Origin: Deltaproteobacteria bacterium
Lineage (GTDB): Bacteria; Myxococcota; B64-G9
Assembly: GCA_016935365.1 (NCBI GenBank)
Contig: JAFGRB010000079.1
Location: 1 to 44,993, forward strand
Length of the DNA: 44,993 nucleotides
Direction: 5' to 3'
The notes below the pieces were generated by a model. That model was not told where the DNA came from. It worked only from the letters and a program-made list of their open reading frames with translations, and did not search any database. Below are positions 7,957 to 18,002 of this stretch, one piece after another. How positions within the stretch are numbered: position 1 is the first letter of the stretch; every line of letters starts with the position of its first letter. The translations under genes were made by a program, and so were the position numbers.

Positions 7957-10602
7957 CTATCTCCACAGCTCGGGCATGGCGATATGGAAGGCGTTGTGCA
8001 GCACCATGTAGTCGAGACCATTGTAGAAAGTGGGGTCGGCGTGCCACTTCAGGCCGCAGATCCCGTGCTGCTTCGTGCGCCCGAAGCGGTTGTCGGTTCC
8101 CCACCCGCTCATCACCATCTCGGGCCACTTCGCCTTGCGAGGTCCGCCAGCGGGCGCCCCGATGAGCATCTTCCTGACCTTCCCGTAGATGGTCTTCTTG
8201 TACTCACCCCACTTGTCCAGGCCACCTCCTCCGCCGATCTCGGGGTTCAGCACCGCGTTGAGGAGCGGGTAGACGTACCAGTCCACTTCCATCTCCACCC
8301 CGTAGTACGGGCAGCAGCCGGGGGTCTCCTTGGGATCGGAGCCGCAGCGGAAGACATCGTTGCGATTTCCCTTGTACTTCTTCCTGGCGTGCTTCATGAG
8401 GATGTCCATGGAGTTGAAATCCTCGTCCCTGTCCCAGCGGCCGGGGATCGCGCCCAGGGCCATGCGCATGGCGTGGTTGTAGAAGATGGAGTCGCCCTCG
8501 ATCATGCAGTTGTCGGTGGCCAGACAGCGCCACTTGCTCCAGTGCTCCTCGTGGGCGTAGGGTCCGTAGTCCCGGGCACCGTCCGTGATGATCCGGATCG
8601 CCTTGACCAGACCCCCGACGTGCCGGTCTGCGCACCAGCCGCGGGCGACCAGGGCTTCACGGGCCGGGTTGAAGATCAGCCAGCGATCGTGGACCGAGAT
8701 GGTGATGTCGGCGCACTCCTCGAGCAGCTTCCCCGCTCCCGGACACTCGTAGGGAGGATCTCCGTCGCGGCAGCAAGGCCGCCGCGCCGACATCCACTCC
8801 ACCATGTCGACCGACCGCTTGACGACCTGGCGGCGGATATTCATGCCGTCGACCTCGAGCGACTCGGGCACGAGCTTCTTGACCAGCGCCAGGCCGAGCA
8901 GGAGATGGATGACCTGATCCTGGCTCATCTCGTCTCCGCCGGCCTGGTATCCCGACTGGAAGTGCCGGTAGCGCTCGTTCAGCCCGCTGACCCGGAAGAA
9001 GCGCTCGTTCACGTCGTCGCGGATGAAGAAGCCCGGGGTGTCCGGCGCGCTCTCGGAGAACACGCTCTCCGCGCGCCGGTCCAGGCGCGCCACGGCCTTC
9101 AGCGCGTAGTAGAGCTCGTTCTCCACGGTCCGCTTCGCCTCTCTCCTGTCCTGGGCACCCGCATAGCCGGGGAACTTCTCCGGGTGGCTGAGCAGGTAGT
9201 GCTCCGTGGCCAGGGCCGCCAGGTACCAGCCCATGTAGCTGGTGGTGTCGCTCCAGGTGATCGCGCCCAGCTTCCCCTCCCTCAGGGGCCCGGACACCCA
9301 GGCGGCCGGCAGGGAGTAGCCCTGACCCTCGCCCACGGCCATGAACTGCGTGCGCAGGCGGTTGCGGTAGTGCCAGTACTTGCCCAGGTTGTCCCGGATC
9401 TCCTCGTCCGAGGGGCCGCAGATCCTGCACTGCTGGCCACCCGATCCGCACTGATCGAGCGTGTCGCCGGGCTGGCAGCGCATGAACTCGTCGCAGCAAC
9501 CGTCGCAGTTGGCAGGCCCGCATGCGTCCAACACACACGCGAGCCCCTGGGGGTGGAAGCCCGGATCACAGACACAGGTCGCTCCGGCACCTCCCTCGCT
9601 GACGGTCGCGATGCAGTACCCGTGGCCCGAGCAGGAGATGCCCTCGCAGGGGTTCCGGGCCTCGGGCACACAGCTCGTCCCCTCGACCCGATAGCCCGCC
9701 TGACAGACGCATTCGGGCGCGGCGTCGAGCTGATCGGAGACGACCACACACTCGCCGTGGCCGTTGCAGTCGACGTGCTGGCAGGGGTCCGCGGCGTCAT
9801 TCGGCGCGCAGCTCAGACCCTCGGCGTGAAAGCCTCGCTCGCAGAGGCACTCGATCGACGAGCCATCGGGGCTATCGTCCGCGGATCGCAGGGCGCAGCT
9901 TCCGTGCCCGGAGCACGTCACACCTGCGCACGGATCGTCTTGAGGTTGCGCAATGCAAGCCAGGTCGCCGTCCACGGAGCCATCGTCGCAGACGCATAGC
10001 GGTGCAGCCGCGGCATCGGCGGAGACGGCGTCCGCCATGCAGATTCCACGACCGCTGCAATCGACAGCCGCGCAAGGATCGGCCGCGTCGTTCATCACGC
10101 AGGCGAGGTTCTCGGGATGGTAGCCCGGATCGCAGACGCAGCGCGGTGCCGGGGCGCCGTCGACCGAATCTACCGCCACATCCACCACGCAGCGTCCATA
10201 TCCGGAGCAATCCACATCCTGGCAGAGATCGGCGGGCTCGTTCCTCACGCACGCGAGCCCCTGGGAGTGGAATCCCTCGTCGCACAAGCACTCGGCCGGT
10301 GCATAGTCGGCCGATATCGCGATGTCCACCGCGATCCTGCACCTGCCGTGACCCGAGCAGTCCTGCCCTTCGCACGGATCCCGGACCGGCTCCGGATCCT
10401 CGACGCAGGCGAGCCCTTCGGGGTGGAAGCCCGGATCGCACAGGCACAGGCTCCCCCCGGCGCTGTTGAGCGGGGCCGTCATGTCTGCCACGCAGTATCC
10501 ACGCCCGGAGCAGGTCTCGCACTCGCAGGGGTCGGTCTGGATGCCTCCACAGCCCAAGAGCACGCTGCACAGGATAGACAGCACAACGGTTCTTTTCGCC
10601 AT
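7957..10602 (-). CDS. lipoprotein with seven EGF-like repeats and a large C-terminal domain
   Basis: 881 residues. MAKRTVVLSILCSVLLGCGG is a lipoprotein signal peptide with the lipidated cysteine at 18. Residues about 25-350 hold seven tandem six-cysteine EGF-like modules of the form DPCxxxxCSGHGxC...CxCDPGFHPxGLxC. An eighth Cys-rich segment (CDGCCDEFMRCQPG) follows, then a domain of about 500 residues, rich in Trp, His and Tyr, that I do not recognise; its helical, Trp/His-rich character recalls alpha/alpha-toroid polysaccharide lyases, which is only a guess. The frame is open back to 10662, but the signal peptide and GGAGG just upstream fix the start at 10602. A sigma-54-like promoter lies 24 bases upstream. 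Probably surface exposed; may bind or degrade extracellular polymers. Confidence 0.85.
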   Translation of the reverse strand: MAKRTVVLSILCSVLLGCGGIQTDPCECETCSGRGYCVADMTAPLNSAGGSLCLCDPGFHPEGLACVEDPEPVRDPCEGQDCSGHGRCRIAVDIAISADYAPAECLCDEGFHSQGLACVRNEPADLCQDVDCSGYGRCVVDVAVDSVDGAPAPRCVCDPGYHPENLACVMNDAADPCAAVDCSGRGICMADAVSADAAAAPLCVCDDGSVDGDLACIAQPQDDPCAGVTCSGHGSCALRSADDSPDGSSIECLCERGFHAEGLSCAPNDAADPCQHVDCNGHGECVVVSDQLDAAPECVCQAGYRVEGTSCVPEARNPCEGISCSGHGYCIATVSEGGAGATCVCDPGFHPQGLACVLDACGPANCDGCCDEFMRCQPGDTLDQCGSGGQQCRICGPSDEEIRDNLGKYWHYRNRLRTQFMAVGEGQGYSLPAAWVSGPLREGKLGAITWSDTTSYMGWYLAALATEHYLLSHPEKFPGYAGAQDRREAKRTVENELYYALKAVARLDRRAESVFSESAPDTPGFFIRDDVNERFFRVSGLNERYRHFQSGYQAGGDEMSQDQVIHLLLGLALVKKLVPESLEVDGMNIRRQVVKRSVDMVEWMSARRPCCRDGDPPYECPGAGKLLEECADITISVHDRWLIFNPAREALVARGWCADRHVGGLVKAIRIITDGARDYGPYAHEEHWSKWRCLATDNCMIEGDSIFYNHAMRMALGAIPGRWDRDEDFNSMDILMKHARKKYKGNRNDVFRCGSDPKETPGCCPYYGVEMEVDWYVYPLLNAVLNPEIGGGGGLDKWGEYKKTIYGKVRKMLIGAPAGGPRKAKWPEMVMSGWGTDNRFGRTKQHGICGLKWHADPTFYNGLDYMVLHNAFHIAMPELWR

Positions 10603-10625
10603 GACCCACCTCCACCCCGGTCTAT

Positions 10626-10641
10626 TGCAAGCATCGGGCCA
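10626..10641 (-). promoter_or_regulatory. sigma-54 (-24/-12) promoter of the EGF lipoprotein
   Basis: On the minus strand TGGCCCGATGCTTGCA matches the RpoN consensus TGGCAYRNNNNTTGCW at all but one defined position. The invariant GG and GC are separated by exactly ten bases. The GC lies 24 bases before the ATG, so the leader would be very short but still carries GGAGG. Confidence 0.65.
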
Positions 10642-10791
10642 GACAGCCCGCGGGGTAAGCACTGGTCAACAAAGAACAATCGAGCCGGGAGCTCGCGAGC
10701 AGTGGCGCGTCCAGGCGCCAATGCCGTCAGATCTAGACGCCGGCCCCGGCTTGACGCACGAGACGCGCGGGTGGTATCCACAAGATCCGGA

Positions 10792-13530
10792 ATGCAGATC
10801 CGACCCGCGTGCTGCCTGCCCCTGCTCCTGGCCCTTGCGGCGATCGCCTGCAGGGACGGCTGGGACATGGCCGATCCCCCCTTTGTCTGGGAGCCTTGGC
10901 CGGATGCGCCGGTGCCCGGCATTCCCCGGCCCGAGCACCCGAGGCCCGATCTCAGACGGCAGCACTGGCTCAACCTGAACGGCGAGTGGTCCTTCCAGCT
11001 CGATCCGGACGACGTGGGCCTCGCCGAGAACTGGTCGGAACCGGGCCGCGCCTTCGAGGCTCGCATCCTGGTGCCGTTTCCCTGGACCAGCCGGCTGTCC
11101 GGAATCGACCGCGACACGGGCGACCAGGGGGCCATCGGCTGGTATCGGCGCTCCTTCAGCCTGCCCGAGGCGCTGCAGGGCCGGCCGGTCCACCTCGTCG
11201 TCGGGGCTGCCGACTGGCACACCAGCCTGTTCATCAACGGCCATCCGGTGGCCGAGCACGACGACGGATACCTGCCATTCCGATCCGACATCACGCCCTA
11301 CCTGGAGGACGGGGACAACGAGCTGGTCCTGAGAGTCCAGGACGTGGGCAACGACGCCGAGCATCCCCACGGCAAGCAGGGCAGCCCCTGGTATGCCCAT
11401 GTCGGCGGCGTGTGGCAGACCGTCTACCTGGAGCGGGCGGCCACGACCGCGATCCGGCGCCTGGCCCTGTACCCGCTTCCGGGCGAGCCCGGCGGCTTCG
11501 AGCTCCGCGGCGAGGTGGAGGGCCCGCTCTCCCACTGCGTCCTGAGAGCCTACGCCGAGGCGAGCGGCGATCGGGCGTTGCTGCGCGAGAGGATCGAGCA
11601 GCCGCGCTTTTCCGGCCTGCGGGTGCAGGTGCCGGATCTCTCGGCCTGGAGCCCGGCGGATCCTCAGCTCGCCCGGCTGGAGTTCCGCCTCCGGTGCGAC
11701 CAGGGCACCGACGCCCTGCGGGTGGTGGCGGGCTGGCGACGCGTCTCGCGACAGGCGGTCGAGGGCCAGAACTTCGAGGCGGTCCATCTGAACGGCGAGC
11801 CGGTCTACATCCGAGGGGTGCTGGTCCAGGGCTACCATCCGGACGGGACATACAGCTATCCGGACGAGGAGACGATCATCGCCGACCTCGAAGCAGCCAA
11901 GCGGGCGGGCTACAACCTGGTCCGCCTGCACATCAAGGCCGAGGAAGCCCGGCTTCTCTACCACGCCGACCGGCTGGGCCTGCTGGTGGATGCCGACGTG
12001 CCCTGCAACGGGATCTACCCGTTCCTGTCCGGCGACTCGCCCGAGTCCCGGGAGCGCTGGGGCCGGCTCATGGAGGGCTTGCTCGGCAGAGACGCCAACC
12101 ATCCATCCATCCTCTGGTGGACCCTGTTCAACGAGACCTGGGGCCTGGACGGCATCGACTCGCCCTACGACGCCGAGAAGCAGGCCTTCGTGAAGGAGAT
12201 GCTCGCGCGGGCCAGGTCGCTGGATCCGTCGCGCCTGGTGGAGGACAACTCCACCACCCGCTATGACCACGTCTCCGGCACCGACATCAACTCGTTCCAC
12301 CTCTACGGAGAGGACCCCGCCGATTTCGAGGCCGCGGTCTCCGAGTGGACCTCCGCGTGCTTTACCGGCTCCGACTTCAACTTCGTTCCCGGCGAGTCGC
12401 AGGACGGCGCCCCGCTCCTCAACACCGAGTACGGGCCTTTCTCCATCGAGCCCCTGGGGGAGGAGTGGCGGCACGACCGGGACATCTCCTGGGGGCTTCG
12501 GATCCTGACGGGCCTGTTCCGCCGTCACGCTCCGGTCGTGGGCTACGTGTTCACCGAGCTGTACGACGTGGAGTTCGAGCACAACGGGCTTCTGGACTAC
12601 GACCGGACCGAGAAGGAGCTCGGATATCCCGATCCGATCACCGCGGCCTCGATCAACGCGGCCGACTTCGTGGGCTTCGACGAGCCCTTCTTCCAGATCC
12701 AGCAGGGCGAGCCGCTGATCGTCAGCCCCTTCGTCAGCCGCTGGTCCGGATCTCCGGCCCGGGGGCAGAGCCTGCGATTGACGCTCTTCGACCAGCACGA
12801 CCTCGCCGCATCCGATGCGACGGTGACAGCGGCTGCGCTGCCCTTCCAGCCCGCGTTGCTCGAGCCCGTCCCGCTCGTTCTTCCTCCCGGCCTGACGGGC
12901 CCGGCCTACGTGCTGGCCGAGTGGCTGGACGCAAAGGAGCAGCCCGTGGCGGTCAACTACCTGCCCGGCGAGATCGTGCCCCTCGCGCCGCCCGACACGA
13001 TCTGCGACGCCTGGCAGTGCAGCCTGCTGGTCGACCTGGCGGCCTGCGCCGGGGACCTGGATGCGGACAGCACGGCCCGGGTCGAAGGGCACGTCCATGC
13101 GGTGGGCGTCCTGGGAGAGGGATTGCTTCGGTGCACGGTGGAGGTGCCGGCGCAGGCACAGGGCCGGCAGCCTGTCTCGGTCGTGTTCTCCGGAGAGCTC
13201 GCCGCCAATACCAGAGGCGCACCCCAGACCGTGTCCACGGCTCCGGGCAGCGCGGTCGCGGTCACGCTCGACGGACAGCCGCTTGGGGATCTCCGCCTGC
13301 CGCCGGACCGGGCGGACAGCCGCGGCATCCTCAGTCATCTGAACGGGCCCGCACCCAGAGGGGGGTACGGAGATTGGCTGAGCACCGCCGAGGCGCGGCT
13401 GTCCGCCGGCCTGGGCCCGACAGCCAGCCTCGCTTTCCAGGCCGCGGGCGGAGAGGCCCGCGGCATCATCCTCTACAACTGGCGGCTCGGCCGCTACGGC
13501 TCACCGGCACGGCTCGTCGTGCGGTGGTGA
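10792..13530 (+). CDS. glycoside hydrolase family 2 lipoprotein (beta-glucuronidase/beta-galactosidase-like)
   Basis: 912 residues with a lipoprotein-like signal peptide (AAIAC, cysteine at about 20). The sugar-binding, Ig-like and TIM-barrel domains of family 2 follow in the usual order. LNGEWSFQLDP and WYRRSFSLP belong to the N-terminal jelly roll. The catalytic acid/base is E448 in LFNETWGLDG and the nucleophile E546 in LLNTEYGPFS. Family members remove terminal beta-linked glucuronate, galactose or mannose; the exact substrate cannot be told. After the barrel there are about 300 extra residues of beta-rich sequence, making it longer than a minimal beta-glucuronidase. The start at 10792 is set by the signal peptide; the open frame extends to 10117 but runs opposite the EGF gene. 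It is followed after 12 bases by the phosphoesterase gene. Confidence 0.88.
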   Translation: MQIRPACCLPLLLALAAIACRDGWDMADPPFVWEPWPDAPVPGIPRPEHPRPDLRRQHWLNLNGEWSFQLDPDDVGLAENWSEPGRAFEARILVPFPWTSRLSGIDRDTGDQGAIGWYRRSFSLPEALQGRPVHLVVGAADWHTSLFINGHPVAEHDDGYLPFRSDITPYLEDGDNELVLRVQDVGNDAEHPHGKQGSPWYAHVGGVWQTVYLERAATTAIRRLALYPLPGEPGGFELRGEVEGPLSHCVLRAYAEASGDRALLRERIEQPRFSGLRVQVPDLSAWSPADPQLARLEFRLRCDQGTDALRVVAGWRRVSRQAVEGQNFEAVHLNGEPVYIRGVLVQGYHPDGTYSYPDEETIIADLEAAKRAGYNLVRLHIKAEEARLLYHADRLGLLVDADVPCNGIYPFLSGDSPESRERWGRLMEGLLGRDANHPSILWWTLFNETWGLDGIDSPYDAEKQAFVKEMLARARSLDPSRLVEDNSTTRYDHVSGTDINSFHLYGEDPADFEAAVSEWTSACFTGSDFNFVPGESQDGAPLLNTEYGPFSIEPLGEEWRHDRDISWGLRILTGLFRRHAPVVGYVFTELYDVEFEHNGLLDYDRTEKELGYPDPITAASINAADFVGFDEPFFQIQQGEPLIVSPFVSRWSGSPARGQSLRLTLFDQHDLAASDATVTAAALPFQPALLEPVPLVLPPGLTGPAYVLAEWLDAKEQPVAVNYLPGEIVPLAPPDTICDAWQCSLLVDLAACAGDLDADSTARVEGHVHAVGVLGEGLLRCTVEVPAQAQGRQPVSVVFSGELAANTRGAPQTVSTAPGSAVAVTLDGQPLGDLRLPPDRADSRGILSHLNGPAPRGGYGDWLSTAEARLSAGLGPTASLAFQAAGGEARGIILYNWRLGRYGSPARLVVRW

Positions 13531-13542
13531 AGGACGGAAGGC

Positions 13543-16299
13543 ATGTCCGGCAAGACGCGCGCGCTGGCCGTGGCAATGGCACTCTGCATGCCGGCCTGCG
13601 GCGGAGAGGACGGGCCCCGGATCGTGTCCATCTACCCGCAGGACGGCGCGGGCGGTGTTCCGCTGGATGCCGCGGTCCAGGTGGCCTTCGACCGCCGGGT
13701 CCGCTTCGCCTCGGACGCGCCTCCGCTGGCGCTGAGCCTGGACGGCGAGCCGGTTCCCGGCGAGGTCGCAATCGGCGAGGGCGGAGGCCCGCTGGTCTTC
13801 ACGCCCCATCGCCTGCTGCTGGCCGGGCGCAGCTACCGGGCTTCTCTGGAAAGGGGGATCGAGGACCTCCGGGGCCAGCCGCTGGAGAAGGAGCTCAGCT
13901 GGCACTTCTCGACCCTGCCCGCCTGCGAGATGCGGTCGACTCCGGACGCCGAGCTCCCGGTGGGCCCCGACGGCAAGGGCGGATGGGTCATCCCGGGGGG
14001 AAGGCGGATCTCGCCCGTGGGGATCCAGCTGGATCTGGGATCCTTTCCCACCAACCTGCTCCTGTCTGCGGACAGCTCGACCCTGGTGGTGACCAACAAC
14101 GGCCACGGCTACGGGCCAGACCGCTACCAGAGCCTCTCGGTCGTCGATCTGGCTGCACCGCAGGTCGTGCAGAGCGTGGATCGCAGCCCGCCGCTCGGCT
14201 TCTTCTACGGTCTGGTCGTGAGCGGCGACGGGAGCCGGCTCTTTGCCGCGGGCGGTGCTGCCGAGCGGGTGGAGGTCTTCGACGTCCAGGCGGACGGCAG
14301 GCTGCGAGAGGAGCGGGTCATCGAGCTCGACGGCTTCCCGGCCGGAATGGCCCTGGACGAGGGCCGGGGGCTGCTCTTCGTGGCGGCCCAGACCGCGAAC
14401 GAGCTGAAGGCGGTGGACTGCGCGAGCGGCGAGCATCGCTGGAGCACCAGGCTCATGACCCTGCCCTACGATGTGCTGCTCGGCCCCGGCGGGGCGCGGC
14501 TGTACGTCTCCCTGTGGGGGCGGGCCGACCTCGGCGAGCCCGGCCTGGTGGCCGTGCTCGATCCCGACTCGGGGGCGGTCCTCGCGCGGGTGGAGGTGGG
14601 CAAGAACCCGGAGGACCTGCTGCTGGCCGAAGACGGGCGCCTCTTCGTCGCCTGCTCGGACGCCGACCGGGTGGACGTGATCGACACGTCCAGCGACGCG
14701 CTCGTCGCCTCGTGGCCGCTCCGAAGGCAGCCGGACGAGCCGGTCGGTCTGAGCCCGGTGGGCCTGGCGCTGGACGAGCGCCGTCAGCGGCTCTACGTGG
14801 CCTGCGCGCAGAAGAACAGCATCGACGTCCTGTCGCTGGCAGACGGCGCCATCCTGGGCAGCATCCCGACCGGCTGGTACCCCACGGCGGTGCATGCGAG
14901 CCGGGACGGGCAGCATCTCTACATCGTCAACGCCAAGGGCCGCGGCCTCGGCCCGAACCTGGACAGAACCTGGATCCACACCCGGATGCAGGGCAGCCTC
15001 ACGATCGCACCCGTGCCCTCGGACCGGGAGCTCGCCGGGTACGTGGGCGTCATCCACGCCAACAACACCTACCCGCTGGGCTTCTACCCGGACCGCTGCC
15101 TGGGCAAGGCCTTTCCGCTTCCCCGCGCGCTGGGGGAGCCGTCCCCCATCAAGCACGTCGTGTTCGTCCTGCGGGAGAACAAGACCTACGACCAGAACCT
15201 GGGCGACCTCGAGGGGACGGACGGCGATCCCGCCCTGGTCATGTTCGGCGAGGACGTCACGCCCAACCTGCACAAGCTCGCCCGGGAGTTCTGCAACCTG
15301 GACAACTACCACTGCTCGAACGAGGTCAGCGTCCAGGGCCACTACTGGAGCGTGGCGACGACCATCAACGACTTCTCCGAGAAGAGCTGGCACTCCTGGA
15401 GCCGGTCCACCGGGCAGGTGCCGGGCATCGGCATCCGGCAGGTGGACTACCCGGCCGGGGCGTTCATCTGGCAGAAGCTGGACCAGGCGGGCATCGACTT
15501 CCGCGACTACGGGCAGGCCGTGGGCATCGGGGGCGAGTTCGACCGCTTCGCCGACCGGGTGAACCTGGACTACGTGCTGGACTACGGGATGAACCTCTAC
15601 GACACGCCCGACGCCACGCGGGTCGGGTGGTTCATGGAGGAGGTCGAGGCGGGCATCTTCCCGCCCTTCGTCTACCTCCTGCTGCCCAACGACCACACCT
15701 TCGGCTCCACGCCCGGCAAGCCCACGCCCCAGTATCTGATCGCGGAGAACGACTACGCCACCGGCCTGCTGGTCGACCGTTTGAGCCACAGCCCCTACTG
15801 GCCCGAGACGCTGATCATCATCGTGGAGGACGATCCGCAGAGCGGAGCCGATCACGTGGACAACTACCGCTCCATCGCCCTGCTCGTCTCGCCGTACACC
15901 CGAAAGGGCTACACCTCCTCGGTCCACTACGGCCTGCCGAGCCTGGTCCGGACCTACGGGCTGATCCTCGGCATGCCGGCCCTGAACCTGCTCGACGAGA
16001 CGGCCGTGCCGGTCTACGACTGCTTCAGCGCCAGCCCGGACTACACGCCTTACGAGCTGCGCGAGCTGTCCGTGCCCTTCGAGCTCAATGCGCTGCACGG
16101 GCCCGGCGCGCAGGCGTCCCTGCAGATGGACTTCTCGGCCCCCGACCGCGCAGCAGGACTCGGCGGGGTGCTCTGGCAGGTCACGCACCCGGGCGAGCCC
16201 CTGCCCCCCGGCCTCGAGGACCGGGACCCGGATGCAGACCCCGAGGAGCCATGGATCCTGCCCGTCCCCCTGATGCGCGACTGGCCGGCTGCTTTCTGA
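13543..16299 (+). CDS. lipoprotein with YncE-like beta-propeller and alkaline-phosphatase-superfamily phosphoesterase domain
   Basis: 918 residues. Signal peptide with lipobox MPAC (cysteine at 19), then an Ig-like domain (about 25-125, SIYPQDGAGGVPLDAAVQVAF, of the Big_5 type). A YVTN/YncE-type seven-bladed propeller follows (about 165-480, with blades such as LYVACAQKNSIDVLSL). The C-terminal phosphoesterase domain (about 530-860) begins HVVFVLRENKTYDQNLGD, with TPNLHKLAREF and IIIVEDDPQSGADHVDNYRS supplying the predicted metal ligands. The same propeller-phosphoesterase architecture is widespread in soil bacteria but its substrate is unknown. Co-transcribed with the GH2 gene 12 bases upstream, which suggests joint action on an extracellular, perhaps phosphorylated, glycan or lipid; that is inference. 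Confidence 0.88.
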   Translation: MSGKTRALAVAMALCMPACGGEDGPRIVSIYPQDGAGGVPLDAAVQVAFDRRVRFASDAPPLALSLDGEPVPGEVAIGEGGGPLVFTPHRLLLAGRSYRASLERGIEDLRGQPLEKELSWHFSTLPACEMRSTPDAELPVGPDGKGGWVIPGGRRISPVGIQLDLGSFPTNLLLSADSSTLVVTNNGHGYGPDRYQSLSVVDLAAPQVVQSVDRSPPLGFFYGLVVSGDGSRLFAAGGAAERVEVFDVQADGRLREERVIELDGFPAGMALDEGRGLLFVAAQTANELKAVDCASGEHRWSTRLMTLPYDVLLGPGGARLYVSLWGRADLGEPGLVAVLDPDSGAVLARVEVGKNPEDLLLAEDGRLFVACSDADRVDVIDTSSDALVASWPLRRQPDEPVGLSPVGLALDERRQRLYVACAQKNSIDVLSLADGAILGSIPTGWYPTAVHASRDGQHLYIVNAKGRGLGPNLDRTWIHTRMQGSLTIAPVPSDRELAGYVGVIHANNTYPLGFYPDRCLGKAFPLPRALGEPSPIKHVVFVLRENKTYDQNLGDLEGTDGDPALVMFGEDVTPNLHKLAREFCNLDNYHCSNEVSVQGHYWSVATTINDFSEKSWHSWSRSTGQVPGIGIRQVDYPAGAFIWQKLDQAGIDFRDYGQAVGIGGEFDRFADRVNLDYVLDYGMNLYDTPDATRVGWFMEEVEAGIFPPFVYLLLPNDHTFGSTPGKPTPQYLIAENDYATGLLVDRLSHSPYWPETLIIIVEDDPQSGADHVDNYRSIALLVSPYTRKGYTSSVHYGLPSLVRTYGLILGMPALNLLDETAVPVYDCFSASPDYTPYELRELSVPFELNALHGPGAQASLQMDFSAPDRAAGLGGVLWQVTHPGEPLPPGLEDRDPDADPEEPWILPVPLMRDWPAAF

Positions 16300-16397
16300 G
16301 TGCAGATGAGCGGAAAACTGAGGGCTCCGCGGGAGGCGGGCCCAGAGCGATCCGCGCTGTAGAGGTTTCTAGGTAGAAATCGAGTGGACCGCAGCAA

Positions 16398-16444
16398 CAC
16401 CTCCCCCCTTGCGGGGGAGGTCGACCCGCCGGAGGCGGGGCGGG
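16398..16444. repeat. left copy of a 47-bp inverted repeat bounding the IS/DUF559 island
   Basis: This stretch matches the reverse complement of 18332-18378 at 46 of 47 positions (one A/G difference). Each copy holds two short GC-rich palindromes, CCCCCTTGCGGGGG and CCCGCCGGAGGCGGG, joined by TCGAC. It resembles REP-type dispersed palindromic elements. Confidence 0.9.
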
Positions 16445-16546
16445 AGGGGGGAACGCCACATGAGCAAGGCGATCAAGGCAGTCTGGCCGGTGGGAAGACA
16501 CAGGCCTGGCGCCTAAACGCTTGCCAGCCCAGCTTTGGTTGAGCAG

Positions 16547-17924
16547 TCAGGCAGCTTGCCTGACGGGGGCGGTGATCGACCTCATCAGCTCAGACTGGTT
16601 TGCTTCGATCCTGCCCAATGCCATGGCCAGCATAATGCACAGGGCAAGGGTCAGCCTGGTTTTCATCTTCATCAGACCACGGATTGTGTGCTGCTCGAAG
16701 CCGAGCACTCGGTCGAGCCGGGAGTCGACTCGCTCGACAGAGGTCCGCCGGGCATATGCCTTGGTCCTTGGCAGTGTGCCGGGCGATGGGCGTGAATATC
16801 CTGCGGTCCTTGTCGAGCGGTACGCGGATCACGCGCCCGAAGCTGCCCACCGAGGCCCGCGCTTCGCCGGCTTTTCTGCCCTTGCACTCGAAGCCGCAGG
16901 CCGCTGCGGGACAGCGATACTTGAGAGTCTGGCGCTTCTGCTCGAAGCCGCAGAAGAACATCTCGCGGTGCTCCTGCGTCTGCGGGCAGACGCACAGCAC
17001 GTGCCCCTGCTCATCGTAGACGAACGAGTCGACCCGCTCGTCGAACACAATCCTGGTCGAGGGTCCCTGGTCCGACTGTGTTTCCCTCCACAGCGCTCGA
17101 TGGTCTATAACCGGCTTGATGCCGTAGTCGTCGAACGGCTCGGTGTTGTTCGCCGTCGAGTCGTAGCCCTTGTCAGCGCTGAGCTCCTCGGCGGCTTCGG
17201 CCAAGTCCGGGTGCCTTTCCGCAAGCTTCTCAACCAAGGGCATCAGGTGCTTCATGTCCGAACACGACGCCTGAGTCACCTCAAAGGCCAGCGGCAGCTC
17301 GTAGTCGGCATCGACCATCAGGTGCAGCTTGTAGCCGAACCAGCGGCTGACTTTCTCCCACTTGCTCCCATCGGCTCGCACGCCCTTGAACGTCTTGGTT
17401 CCCCAGTCGGCGTCCATGTCACGGCGGCGGTCGGACTGCTGTCGCTTGTCTTCGTCCCTGACCGGCAGTCCCCATGACCGGATGGCCTTGGAGTCCACCG
17501 CCAGCCTCTTGCCCAGCCCGGGCAGCTTGTGCCTGAGGCCTTCGACGAGCCGAGCGAAGATCTCGAGCAGCTCGTCAAGGTGCTCCATCACCACGGCAAG
17601 AAAGCGACCGAAGGCGTGGTCGGTGGGAACCGCCGCCGCACCGAGCAAGGGGTCGAAGCCGCACAGCTTGCGCAGCTCGCCGTTGCGACGCAGCTCCCTC
17701 AGCAAGGATGCAGCCGACGGGTGCTGGAAGACCACGCCTGCCAGCAGTGCATTCCAGACAGGCCGGACGGGGTAGTCGTCGCGGCCTCTGCCGCGACGCT
17801 GCTCGAGCAGGCTGACGAAGCCCTCGTCGGACAACACCGACAGCACCAGGCGCAGTCGGTTCAGGTCGCTGTCGGCATCGATGTCCTTCCAGCTGAACAT
17901 GTAGGGCTGTATGATGTGCGCCAT
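16547..17924 (-). pseudogene. IS transposase (DDE type, DUF772/IS1182- or IS5-like), frameshifted
   Basis: The N-terminal region (DADSDLNRLRLVLSVLSDEG, PVRPVWNALLAGVVFQHPS) and the RNase H-like core are intact, with catalytic aspartates D144 (LAVDSKAIRS) and D251 (LSADKGYDS). At about 16755-16766 the frame breaks: the uninterrupted ORF runs on as nonsense to 16590. The +1 frame continues the real protein as AYARRTSVERVDSRLDRVLG and reaches a stop at 16547. The third catalytic residue, the Glu of SVER, lies after the break, so the enzyme should be dead unless ribosomes shift. Start 17924 has GAGG upstream; an ATG at 17987 is possible but has no ribosome site. Family assignment is by general resemblance. 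Confidence 0.85.
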
Positions 17925-18002
17925 CGAGACCTCGCTGGTGTTGGCGTGCGCAAGCAATTTGATCCAAGCTGGTGAGGTCTTATTCATTGCAGCGTAAAAG
18001 AA

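Noticed and set aside
16445..18002. Terminal inverted repeats of the insertion sequence
   Set aside because: Only scattered short matches (for example around CCAGCTT) were found between the two ends; no pair long enough to be believed, and no target duplication.
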